Source of the DNA: Amaurobius ferox
Lineage: Eukaryota; Arthropoda; Arachnida; Araneae; Amaurobiidae
Length of the DNA stretch: 64,000 bases
NCBI GenBank assembly: GCA_951213105.1
Contig: OX578135.1
Location: 158,233,750-158,297,749 of the forward strand
Reading direction: 5' to 3'
A program made the translations under genes and the position numbers. Shown here one piece after another: positions 48,018 to 57,995 of this stretch (its first letter is position 1; the number at the start of each line of letters is the position of its first letter). The notes beneath the pieces are model-generated. The model was not told where the DNA came from, did no database searches, and saw nothing but the letters and a program-made list of their open reading frames with translations.

Positions 48018-48215
48018 AAGTTCAAGACCCTTGCGAAAATGTCGAGATAGTGTCCAGAGGAGAATGGCTAGCAAGACCTCCATGGCGCCATCAGATGATG
48101 AAGATGCCAGTCAATCACGTTGTCATCCAACATACTGTTACAACCCCGTGTGAGACGAAGGCACAGTGCATCAGGGAGATGCAGTTTATTCAGGATTATC
48201 ACAAGGACGATCAGG
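48018..48215 (+). CDS. PGRP gene 2, first domain exon
   Basis: N-terminal exon of the PGRP domain, bounded by a T-rich AATTTTAG acceptor (the AG at 48019-48020 is an alternative giving the same phase) and donor CAGG|GTGAG, leaving in phase 1. It encodes DPCENVEIVSRGEWLARPPW, the typical domain start. Then VNHVVIQHTVTTPCETKAQC, where the Cys-x5-Cys pair forms the conserved PGRP disulfide, and MQFIQDYHKDDQ. In amidase PGRPs the first His of the VIxHHT motif binds zinc. Here it is Gln (VVIQHT), so one ligand is lost on top of the Ser in the last exon. The preceding leader is not certain (see 40636). The protein is expected to bind peptidoglycan without cleaving it. Confidence 0.92.
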
Positions 48216-48505
48216 GTGAGGCACATGCATTTCTCGAGTGTTTCTGCTAATTATATACCGGTGCTGATTAAAATGTACCATAACTAAGTCTGTGAAGAAA
48301 ATAAGTAATATACAAAGTTTCATTTCTCTTAATATATTTTGTGAATGGTCATACTTGAATTGAGTTGTCTGCTCACGCTGCTATCTCACGGTCACTGCGC
48401 ATTTCGCACAATATTGCCACTAAAACAGAACTTTTTATAAAGAAAAAAATGTACAATGAAATAGCGTCCCAATTTGACTAAATTTTGCGTCTATGTTAGA
48501 AGTAT

Positions 48506-49182
48506 GTGTATAACAAACAATTCGAAATGACTGATTTTGCCCAGTTTTACTCAGAATTAAGTACTGAGAAAACTCTATACAAGCAATTCAAAGATAAAAT
48601 TATATTTAACACCTTAAGACTGAAGGTGGCAGAACCAAATATCCGTCAATCGCCATTAAAAAATGCTGCATGGTGCATGTTTTTATCTCCCTGATCAAAA
48701 GATTTAGATATATATACTTGTACTGCAAAAATGCAAAATTCTAAAAAAAAAAAGTCCGACCTTCTTTTCACACAATTTTTCATTTAATTTGCACACATTA
48801 AAACATTGATAAAAATGATCCGAAACCGCAGATGGCAATACAAATTTTCGCAGAAATATTGATCAGCAATTTTAAATCGATGGAAATCGTTTTTTCATAT
48901 GTGTATTTTGTGTTATCGCTGTTTTTCCCTGTGCCGGTCACCGTAGCTTCTGTTGAAAGGCCATTCAACAAACTAAAACTTATAAAGACTATAAAAGAAA
49001 TTTGTAAGATTCGACTGGGAAAATATCCACAGAAACAACATGCGAATGACCCCACCCCCCATGTGAGATATGGATTCCTGGAACCCTCCGAGAACTACAC
49101 GGAAGTTGCATTTTTAAGATGTCAACACGAAGGATTAGCGATTAGACAATGGCTGCATCAAAACCAAATGTGTCAGCAATAG
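48506..49182 (+). mobile_element. hAT transposase C-terminal relic in PGRP2 intron 1
   Basis: The plus-strand frame from about 48832 holds VPVTVASVERPFNKLKLIKT, the hAT dimerisation-domain signature (usual form VTVAS.ERSFS.LK.IK). After about 25 further residues the frame continues in unrelated sequence to 49182. Upstream, 48506-48694 is open but unrecognised. No catalytic core, so a fragment. Confidence 0.7.
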
Positions 49183-50248
49183 CGCTTGTAGAGCCCATCT
49201 TTACCCAGACTTGCGTAAGGTAGGCATGTTAATGTGTAAACAGTGGGGCTTAGAGCCCAAGTAATCGGTTCTCGAGAAAACGAAACCTACAGGTGCCAAT
49301 AAATTTTGGAGGATATAATCGGCGGACTCTGTTGTTCGGGATGATATCTCTGAAGGGCAACGACTGTAGCAGTCGATATTTTAACTTTCCCAGGGTTTTT
49401 CATCATGACCCATATCTCCGTTAACATTTTTTTAATCGTCTAAAAGAAACGATTCAGCTAAACATCCATGTCGTAGTGTCACCTTATCCATTATTGTCAA
49501 AGTGTATTTAATTAGCTTAGTAGAGAGTCATTCAGTATGTCTAAAAGTTTTCCTTTTGTTCATATAAATTGTTTTTATTGTCGAAACTTCTTACCGTGTC
49601 TTCAAATGCAATCTCTTGACGTTTATTGATCGTAACCAGCGTGTGAATCTGCTTGGTTCAACGCAATTTTTTTTTCTTTTTTTTTTTTGTTCATGCTTCA
49701 TCTCGATTCGGTCACCCCCATCTCTGAAGCTGAGGAGAGAGACCGACGGATGGTGAGAAGCATCGTCTTTTGATGGTAAAGACTGATAAAATTATTTCGG
49801 ACAATCACGATTATGTGATTTAGCTCTTCTGACAATTGAAAATAATGAGCCCCGAAAAATGAATATGACAAAGCTTACTGCTCATTTTGTTGCTGAAAAG
49901 GTTAAAAAAACTATTTATTTATTTTGCAAATATGTTTTATTAACATACTTATGTGATACAATTGTATGTTATTTCTTCCATGCAATGAATAAATTTCATC
50001 AGTTGTGAATTATTTTAGAATACTTCCAAAAAATTTCCGCTAGCAATGAGGGGAAGTCAATGGAACAACATACACTGCTTACCCAGAAGCGTCGCCTAGG
50101 TCTCCACCACCCCAGAAATCCATCGTAGTTCGGAGAAATGGAGAACAAAATATTTTATTGCCCTCGCTCAAACTTTTTTTGCTGGTGACGCTACTGCGCA
50201 AAACCACTTATTTTTATTAATTTACTCATAAAACTGTACCTTTTCCAG
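49183..50248. other. Remaining PGRP2 intron 1 DNA
   Basis: T-rich runs. 50090-50200 shares CCCAGAAATCCATCG and GAGAAATGGAGAACAAAATATT with 15870-15935 of the PGRP1 intron. It ends in the CTTTTCCAG acceptor. Confidence 0.4.
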
Positions 50249-50454
50249 GTTGGGGAGATATTGCTTACAGTTTCGTGGTTGGTGGCGACGGTCGCATTTA
50301 CGAAGCAATAGGCTGGGATGAACCCGGAGCACACTCTATCAACTACAATCACAACGCCATCGGTATAGCTTTCATTGGCAATTATATGGAAGTGGAACCC
50401 GGCGAGAAGATGCTGAATGCTACACTAACTCTCCTCGACTGCGGGGTGCGAAAG
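50249..50454 (+). CDS. PGRP gene 2, central domain exon
   Basis: The acceptor CCTTTTCCAG joins in phase 1 so that the split Gly codon and GWGDIAYSFVVGGDGRIYEA read on from the first exon. The exon is 206 bp, like its gene 1 counterpart, and ends in phase 0 at LLDCGVRK. The active-site Tyr (DIAYSF) is kept, as are SxGIAFIGN-type packing residues (NAIGIAFIGNY) and the LNAT glycosylation sequon. Where gene 1 has GRGW, this copy has AIGW, changing a loop that lines the ligand groove in known PGRPs. The donor is AAAG|GCAAGT, a GC donor with otherwise ideal consensus. If it is not spliced there, translation runs on for about 28 residues to a stop at 50536. Confidence 0.93.
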
Positions 50455-50460
50455 GCAAGT
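50455..50460 (+). promoter_or_regulatory. GC-AG type splice donor of PGRP2 intron 2
   Basis: AAAG|GCAAGT follows the strict consensus of functional GC donors. The homologous junction in gene 1 is AAAAG|GTAAGAG. No better GT donor is seen within the homologous codons. Confidence 0.7.
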
Positions 50461-50782
50461 GGCTCTCTCACTTCGGAATGCATAGTTGTTCAGAACTTTT
50501 ACTTCCGTCGTAAAGGGAACAAACACGTTTCGGCTTAATCTAAACTATACAAGGAAAAATTGTAATACACGTTTCTAACTGAAATAGCGCCTAAACCACG
50601 TGATGTAAGTGAATGAGATTTTTTCCAAGAAATATTTTGATGTAAATTTTAACACCCTACAGTAAAGAATTTATTATTGAAGGGTATTTTTAATTTTTAT
50701 TCTGCTCTTAGCATAAACTAAATTCTCTAAAGTTGTTGTGATACAATCGTTCAAGAGACTTAATTAAAGAATAATGGATCAA

Positions 50783-51674
50783 TTAAGGGGACGGTGGACG
50801 TTGAAATTTTTTTATTTATTTATTGACTTAGAAACGTGAAAATTTGTAAAAATATTCCTCTTACCATTACTATATACAATACCATTAATTTTTTTTTTTC
50901 AATTTTGTTATACTTTTGTATTTTTTTTTTTAAACAAAAATTTGAAAATGCTCCTTGCGTGCCATTTGTTCACATTTTTGATTAATTTTACATTATGATC
51001 ACTCAAAAACACATTATGAACGCATTTGGTTATTCATTTTTAAATCCCTTAGAAAGTTAATTTTTAAAAAATATTTTTCTGCATTAAAACTTAATTTTCA
51101 TTATTTAATTAGGTTCTCATTCACGTTTAATTACCTTAATAAAGTCCAATTATAAAATTCATACCCAGTTTTATTAAAAAGTATGAGAGATGTCTTCTTG
51201 CCAAATTTCATGCATCTCAGACAAAAATTAAGACGCATGGAGCATTTTAAAAATATAAAACCTTTGAAAATTCCGTTTCGAAAAAGATGCATTCAACCTT
51301 TTGCTTACGGGTGGGACAGCGTCCATTCCAAACGAAGAACCCCTCAAAAAGACAGGTATTTGACATACCCTATCCCAAACAGTTCGATCCCCCTTTGCAG
51401 GCATTGGCGTCCATGGAAATCGCCAACAGAAACATTGCACCTTCAGCAGCAGGAGCAATGTTCCCGTCGGCGATTTCCATGGACGCCAATGCATGCAAAG
51501 TGGGTCGAACTGTTTGGGATAGGGTATGTCAAATACCCGTCTTTTTGGGAGGTTCTTCGTTTGGGATAGACGCTGGCCTACCCGTAAGCAAATGTTAAAT
51601 GTGTAAAATAATGTTATATATTAAAACTTTTTTTAGTCGACTTTTGCTCATTTCAACGTCCACCGTCCCCTTAA
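50783..51674. mobile_element. TTAA-flanked inverted-repeat element with nested MITE (copy 2)
   Basis: TTAAGGGGACGGTGGACGTT at the left and its exact complement at the right (51655-51674). The orientation of the interior is opposite to copy 1 at 24434. It sits inside PGRP2 intron 2. Confidence 0.8.
51297..51594. mobile_element. Foldback MITE 'CCTTTTGC', longest copy
   Basis: A nearly 300-bp palindrome. Arms extend from CCTTTTGCTTACGGGTGGGA to ATTGGCGTCCATGGAAATCG and back, around a short centre. TTAA to the right (51595-51598), TCAA to the left. Confidence 0.75.
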
Positions 51675-53790
51675 ACGCGTCATACTTCAATACCTGATTA
51701 GGACGGACACTCGCATGCAATTAAAAGAAGGGAAATTACTAAATTAAGAATTAATAACTTAATGGAAGGGGATCGTAAAGTGGGAAATAGATTTTGCAAT
51801 ATTAAATATTCAATGCGTTGTGTATTAATAATTTATATAAACCATCTTTGCATGTGAGCGCCTAAAAAAATAAATTACAATACACAAGAGCTTTAAATAT
51901 TGAGAGTTTAATTTACATTTACCAAATTCCTTACCTGGATCTTGATCTAAAATTCAAAGAATAAAAAACAATAAAATGAATTATGACAAAATGTTCTTGG
52001 TTATTAATATACAACAAAAAAAAATGAATGTCCCGTAATAAGTTAGATAAAAGTCAATGTCTCTCTAAAAAAATACAAATGAATAATGAATAAAAAATAT
52101 CTTTATTGAGTTTATATTTGAGAAATTCAATGGTTGAGAATTCATATTTTACTCAAAAGAACACTATCAGATATGAGATTTCATTATCATGATGCAAAAA
52201 TACTTATTTTGTTGCAGAAACATCTTTTTTTTAGACATGCAAATTGTAGAAAGACAGACTAAGGTTTCTTCTTGAGCATACACTTTTCATATACCACTAT
52301 CACCTGTTTGATTCAGATCTATGAATTTTCAGATCATGAATCAGATCTATGAACCTGTTTGAATCAGATCTGTGAATTTTCAGATCATGAATCAGATCTA
52401 TGAACCTGTTTGAATCAGATCTATGAAATTCATCACTTAAGCAAATGATTGGCTTTGGATTAAATACTGACACAAGCTCAGATCAATGCTAATATAATAT
52501 TCGCACAATGAACACGTGGCAGTATATTAACAGATTTTTAGATTTCATTGAAACGGAACATTAAATTCACAAACATTAATTGTCTTCTTCAATCAATAAG
52601 GATGCAGTGCTACAAGAAAAGGCTCACAAATAAAAAAATTTTAAGCAATCAGTTACATGCTTATCAAAAAAAAAGTAAATGGCAAAGGGACGCCCCTGAA
52701 GGGACTCCCACATGCTCACACTTTCACGCACCACTGTTTTTTAAGAGAAGAGGATCAGCACAGAAAAATCCCGCCTAACTCTGTTCACAAGTTCGAGGGA
52801 CAAGATAACGAACAGGGGTTGACTCAACCCAAATGATCCAATTCCCCGTTTCCGCCAGAAACGAAGATTTTGCCAATTGTCGAAAGAGTGTGCTGCTATC
52901 AAGTCAGGTCGAATGCATTCACGACGAGAATGAAAAATGTGAATGAATAGCAGCGCATCTACAATTTAATTTATGAAAATGAGACAATTGACCTATTAAT
53001 GAATATGAAAAATAAAAGCAATTTTGAATAAGATAATTTAGAATAAAATAAATTTAGAATAATAAATTAAAAACAAAATTTAAAATAATTAAAATTAAAA
53101 TAATTAAAAAAATAATGATTTATAAAAAATGTTAATTTTTTGAGTAATAAAATAAAAGTGTTGTGTCTTGTCACAACAAAAGTGTTGACGTATTGTTCGT
53201 GAGGAATGTTTTACCAGTTCTACTGTATGATTTGTGCTACTTAGTTTTCTATGTTTTACTTGTAGTTAGCTTTGTTGTTATTGTTATTATATTTTATTAT
53301 TTCTGTGTTGTTCTGCTTTATTCGTATTTCTATGTTTTACTGGTCGAACGTTGTAACTACTCCACCCATTGGGCCCGGTCGATCATTAAGCTGCTCTATG
53401 TCTTCGAATGAGTCGGTCGGCCTGGGTTTTCAACACCCATTGGGTGAACTGTACGGCTATGTTAATATAAAAAGAAGATGTTTTGTAATATACACATGGA
53501 AAAAACGCACTTATTTTAAATTCCAGTCGGTCTGTCTATCTAAACAATTGGTGTAACTACTCTTTATCAAAATCTACTCAACCGACTGAAACTATATTTG
53601 GTACAACAGATATAGAATTACCCGTAAAAGAAAACTATTGTACGCCTGTCCCATATTATAATACTTTCTTGTTTATGAAAATAAAATATCAAAATGATTA
53701 GGATTTGCTCTCATTGCAGATAATAGCATCCATGGACCGGTTTCAAATTTATCATGCATTCATTAGCATGAAATTGCCATTACCTACTAT
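51675..53790. other. Intronic AT-rich DNA
   Basis: 52302-52434 is a 51-bp tandem repeat (2.6 copies) with AATCAGATCTATGAA units. 52990-53150 is low-complexity AAT-rich. 53707-53745 resembles 15790-15828 in gene 1. Confidence 0.45.
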
Positions 53791-53949
53791 ATGCCTCAAT
53801 TTTGCGGACCTCTGTTAACTGCAACTCTGTTGTTAACTGGAGTCTCTGCCGTTATCTGCAATGGAAGCGTGATCCTAACTTTGGGACTGACTCCTATAAG
53901 TGGGTTCTGTGAGTACGAACTTGGTCGTTATTGCGTCGTATGGCCCAAG
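53791..53949 (+). CDS. Candidate secreted-leader exon in PGRP2 intron 2 ('FCEY' exon)
   Basis: I do not recognise this as a known family. ATG at 53791 opens 53 codons: MPQFCGPLLTATLLLTGVSA (a good hydrophobic signal-peptide core with small residues at the end), then VICNGSVILTLGLTPISGFC, then EYELGRYCVVWPK. It ends at a plausible donor, CCCAAG|GTAAAT, in phase 0. The next PGRP2 exon (54897) begins in phase 0, so splicing would give a short secreted product with the C-terminal third of the PGRP domain. Equally it could start a separate nested gene or be an exon fossil. Related frames follow at 54015-54125 and in gene 1 at 16353-16445, with P-I-x-x-F-C-E-Y kept in all three. The start context is poor. 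Confidence 0.35.
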
Positions 53950-54014
53950 GTAAATTTTGAAAGAAATTAAAGCGTGGCATACAATTTTTGTATTGCTACC
54001 ATTGCGGGTAACAG

Positions 54015-54166
54015 GTCCATGCATACTGTTCTGCAATAAGAGATGGATTCTAATTTTATATATATCTCCTATAGGCGGATTCTGTGAGTATAATAGAAAT
54101 ATAGAATGCTACGCGAAGATGCAGAGTAAAACGGCATTTCAAGCTAACTTGCATTGTGATCAGTAA
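54015..54166 (+). pseudogene. Second copy of the 'FCEY' exon
   Basis: The frame reads CILFCNKRWILILYISPIGG, then FCEYNRNIECYAKMQ, aligning with VICNGSVILTLGLTPISG, then FCEYELGRYCVVWPK, of the upstream exon: same Cys positions, no gaps. There is no GT donor at the matching end (ATGCAG|AGTAAA), and the frame stops at 54166. It lies 65 bp after the first copy, so it looks like a tandem exon duplication. Confidence 0.35.
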
Positions 54167-54896
54167 TCATATGTGCACTTTGTTCTAGATTGCAATATCT
54201 TGAAAATTTTTGCCGATGTTAGCAACTAAGATTCCTAAATATATAAGCTAACGCAACCGCCATTTTTTCCTCCAATAAGTGCAGTCAGTTGTCTCTGTGT
54301 TATTTTAAGGGAGAGCGCCGAATATTGCTGATATGCGATATGCAATGAGTGCTTCTGCTGCAAAAAATGTATACCTATTATTTAAGAAAGAAGTCTGGAA
54401 TGTTAAAATGTCCTCGAGATCCCGGCGAAAGGAGGAGAAAGTAACCCCATGTCGCTATGCACAGCCATAGCTTTGACTGGGATTAAAGCTTGCCGCTGTT
54501 GCTCCAGCCTGTATATTTAGGATGCTGATATTAAACCAGCACTTTCACTTTTGATAGAGATCGAATGAATCTTACCTGCGATGTGAATAACCACATTGAA
54601 ATTTATATAGGAAGGTTCAACGGCATTTACTTTTACTTTCTATGAAAAAACAAAACAAATCATTATTTGCTTTTCTAATTACAAAATATAAAACACAACG
54701 ATTTCGTCTATCATTTTTAATAACAAATTATCAGTTATTTAAATAAAAGTAATTAGTGCATTACATTCACGAGAAAAGATACTTAGTGTAATAGTTTTGT
54801 ATTTTGAAGACTAACAATTCGCCAGCAGTCATTTATATACAATAATAATAAATACCCGTCATCATATTTTCTTAATAAGACGCTGATCTCTTGCAG
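54167..54896. other. End of PGRP2 intron 2
   Basis: Nothing recognised. It ends in the CTCTTGCAG acceptor. Confidence 0.35.
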
Positions 54897-55037
54897 GGCT
54901 TTCTGACTCCAACAAGAGAAATCCACGGCCACAGAGATGTCGTGTGCACCCTGTCGCCCGGTGACAAACTATACGCCATCATTCGTCAATGGAAGAACTA
55001 CAAAGGGGGACGCATGCCCAAATATAACTGTGAATAA
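54897..55037 (+). CDS. PGRP gene 2, terminal domain exon
   Basis: Opens in phase 0 after CTCTTGCAG: GFLTPTREIHGHRDVVC, then TLSPGDKLYAIIRQWKNYKG, ending MPKYNCE and TAA at 55035-55037. It keeps the zinc His of GHRD but has Ser in place of the CPGD cysteine. With the Gln in exon one, two of the three zinc ligands are gone. The last Cys (YNC) may pair with the extra N-terminal Cys (DPC), a disulfide seen in some short PGRPs; this is inference. It is shorter by about 16 residues than gene 1, ending right after the domain. Confidence 0.94.
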   Translation, partial: GFLTPTREIHGHRDVVCTLSPGDKLYAIIRQWKNYKGGRMPKYNCE

Positions 55038-55095
55038 TAAACCCCAATTACACCTCACTGCGAGTATGTGTGTGGATTTGACTTTTTATCATTAA

Positions 55096-55101
55096 AATAA
55101 A
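55096..55101 (+). terminator. PGRP2 polyadenylation signal (AATAAA)
   Basis: Canonical hexamer 59 bp after the stop codon. Confidence 0.6.
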
Positions 55102-55382
55102 TCAACTGGAGTGTGTCTCAACTCGACTTCATACCAGAAACCTTTTTCAAGCAGCCTTTTCTTTATTTTTATTTTTGAAAAATCTGTATTATTGTCCCAA
55201 ATAATCAATATTATAGCGTGTTACCCTTCATTTAAAATGAGGGCTTGAAAAAATGCTTCAATTGATACCAAGTTTGATAATGTACCTCACCGGGGGTAAC
55301 TTAGACCCCCCCCCCCTTCATCGAGGGGGCTAATACCATCACGAAAAAATTTTGTATCGCGACTACATTTCACTACACTCAA

Positions 55383-55539
55383 CCTTTTGCTTACATGTGG
55401 GACATCGTCCATCCCAAACGAAGAACCTCTCAAAAAGACAGGTATTTGACATACCCTACCCCAAACAGTTCGATCCCCCTTTGCAGGCATTGGCGTCCTC
55501 TTCGTTTGGGATGGACGCTGTCCACCCGTAAGCAAAAGG
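55383..55539. mobile_element. Foldback MITE 'CCTTTTGC', deleted copy
   Basis: The left arm is complete through CAGTTCGATCCCC, but the right arm is cut down to CTTCGTTTGGGATGGACGCT. TTAA to the right (55540-55543). Confidence 0.65.
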
Positions 55540-55543
55540 TTAA

Positions 55544-55935
55544 CATGTTCATGAAGCGAACTGTATGGCAGCGTAGCGGTCGGATACGCTGTCTGCAGCA
55601 GATCAACTAAAGACATTTGGTGCGTTTCAAAACGCAATGTCTTTTTATTTATTTATTTTTTATGGAGTGATGAAAAGACCTTTTAAAGGCCAGTAACGGC
55701 TGCTAGCTTTCAATAAATTCCCAAAATGTTGTATTTTATATTTCAAATTTTATAATTCCGACGCTTTAAAGGATATGTAATTCTACAAATATTCTTTGAA
55801 AATTGTTTTTGAAATGTGCATTTCATTAACCAATAAAATTAGGATTCCAGTCTATGAATGTTCTATTCTCTACTTCTATAAAACATATACATGAGCCTGT
55901 GAAATGATAAAAATCTTCAACTTCATATCAAGCAT
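55544..55935. other. Unassigned spacer
   Basis: Nothing supported. Confidence 0.3.
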
Positions 55936-56875
55936 TTTTACTTTCCTTATATACATAATGTATAAGGAAAGTATTGTGACGGGGTCGAAAATTCGAATTC
56001 GAGTTTTTGACGAAAGAGCACGTTTCAAGCAACCCTGATCACGAATCCAACATTTTTGAGGTGATGTCTGTGTGTGTGTGTGTGTGTGAAAGTATGTGTG
56101 TGTCAGTGAGCCTGTGGAGACGATATCTCACGAACAAATGGAGCGATTCGAATGAAATTTCGAACAAAAATCACAATCCATGAATACTGGAACCCCATTG
56201 TTTTAAAACACAATCGAATGTTCAGAACCCCCCTAAATTTTCAAATGAAATTTTGAGAACATCATCAAAAATCAAGACCTTTAATAAAGTTACACAAATA
56301 AACATTTCTTATGTAATTTTTCCTTAGAAAACGATTTACATAAACTTTAGAACGCTAGCATGAGCCATTCTCGAGATATTGCACATTTTTCAAATAAATT
56401 TATCAAAAAATCCCATAAATTAAAAAATATATATAAACTGTTGAGAAACACGTTCACTTTTCATATGTAATATCATGCGATAAATTGGGTGACATCCTTG
56501 TCGTGGATCTAGCTCGTTCCATTCATGAGAAAAGATTAAGTAATATTTTTGTATTTGAATTGCAATAGTAATTTTTCTGCTATAAGAAACACTTATTTCT
56601 CCGTCCATAACGCTTGGCGAGATTTTGGCGACAAATTTTGCGGAATGTCGCCAACTTGGGGACTTTTTTAAATGTTGCCGAATTAACGAAAATCTTGCCA
56701 AATGGATAAAAATGAAGCTAAATCAATGAAAATGACGACTCATTGACGAAAATTCAATATCTTGGAAAGAATATAAGTATCTACTATAAGAAAAAGCTAT
56801 TTTATTTTACTGTAAAAGTAGTACATTCATTGCATCATATAAGTAAAGTCATGTGCTGCCCACATCAGATTTTTT
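55936..56875 (+). repeat. GGAAAG-family copy e (best-preserved)
   Basis: Starts with the palindrome TACTTTCCTTATATACATAA, continuing TGTATAAGGAAAGTA, and ends AAAGTCATGTGCTGCCCACA. The full order of conserved blocks matches copy a. No coding domain. Confidence 0.78.
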
Positions 56876-57649
56876 GTTATAGAGACAATATATCTGCACA
56901 ATTTCAAAACAAAAGTGGATGCCACAGTTTCCTAGAAGACTCAAGGTTTGACTATTATTCTCTCACGAAATAAAAATGGGTTAGTTTATAGAGAAATTTT
57001 TATGCTATACATACATAACATCTATGATTATTATAAGTTACACCAATAGAAACGGACACTATCTCTGCAGTATTACAAAATCACCTTTTGCAATGATGGA
57101 AATAACAGGGGAAAAAACGAAATCCGGTTAAATTAGGAACTCGTGCGTTTTTGAGCGAAACATCAGGGGGGGGGGGGATTTCCGTCTCTGAAAATGCCGT
57201 GTTGTTATTGTGCACCAAAAAGAAAAAAATGCCATGTTTCCCTTTTCACAATAGATGAAAAGTTAATGAAGGTTGAACCCAACAGTGCGATAGTTGATTG
57301 AAAATTCTGATGTTAGGAAACTTAAGGGAACAAACTAATACAATACACCTTGGTCATAGGCGCCTATAGGACTTTTTACTTTTTACACGGGTGTGTGGGG
57401 GGGGGGGGAGACTTAAGGGTAAGACGGCAAGTTTGTGCCCGCCTTTGTGAGCGTGAACATCTTGAAGGAGAAAAGTGCCCCTTCTTGCCCACCCCCCTCC
57501 TTATGGACTCCCAGGACATTGAAAGCAATATGCAGATCAGTAGTATCACATCACAATGCAAGGCATGGAGAAACTGATAATCTCTATTAATACAGGAGGT
57601 ACCTACATTACGGAAAACATTCACTTAAATGTAGTCATAGGTAAAGGTA
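56876..57649. other. Unassigned DNA with two poly-G runs
   Basis: Poly-G of 10 or more near 57166 and 57400. No gene. Confidence 0.35.
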
Positions 57650-57995
57650 GAGGTTTAACTGAATGGGGTCCTAGCTAGATCGTCGGTGGTAGGAAGGCTG
57701 ATTATTCCACTGTTGACCTACTGAACTTGTGGTGTTTCCTCGTCAAACTGTTGCACGTTTGTACAAAGTCAAGAGTATATGTAAATGGGCCATTGGCTTT
57801 CATGGACAGCCGAGACTGTCCCGCATCGTGACAAAATATCGGTAGGATACCGTACAGCAAATCACTTCGGAATTTCACGAAGATCGTCTACTAAGCTCTG
57901 CACAAAAACTCTTTTCCAAACCTTGGTAAAATTAGGCTATGGCAGTCGAGGTCCACATCGTGTGCCGCAGGTGCATATAAAATTTTCTCCTCTCA
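57650..57995 (+). mobile_element. Tc1-like transposase N-terminal fragment
   Basis: Across frame changes the strand encodes a stretch ending TLVKLGYGSRGPHRVPQV, very close to the conserved LGYGSRRPTRVP turn after the second helix-turn-helix of Tc1/Bari-like transposases. Several frameshifts. Confidence 0.55.
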
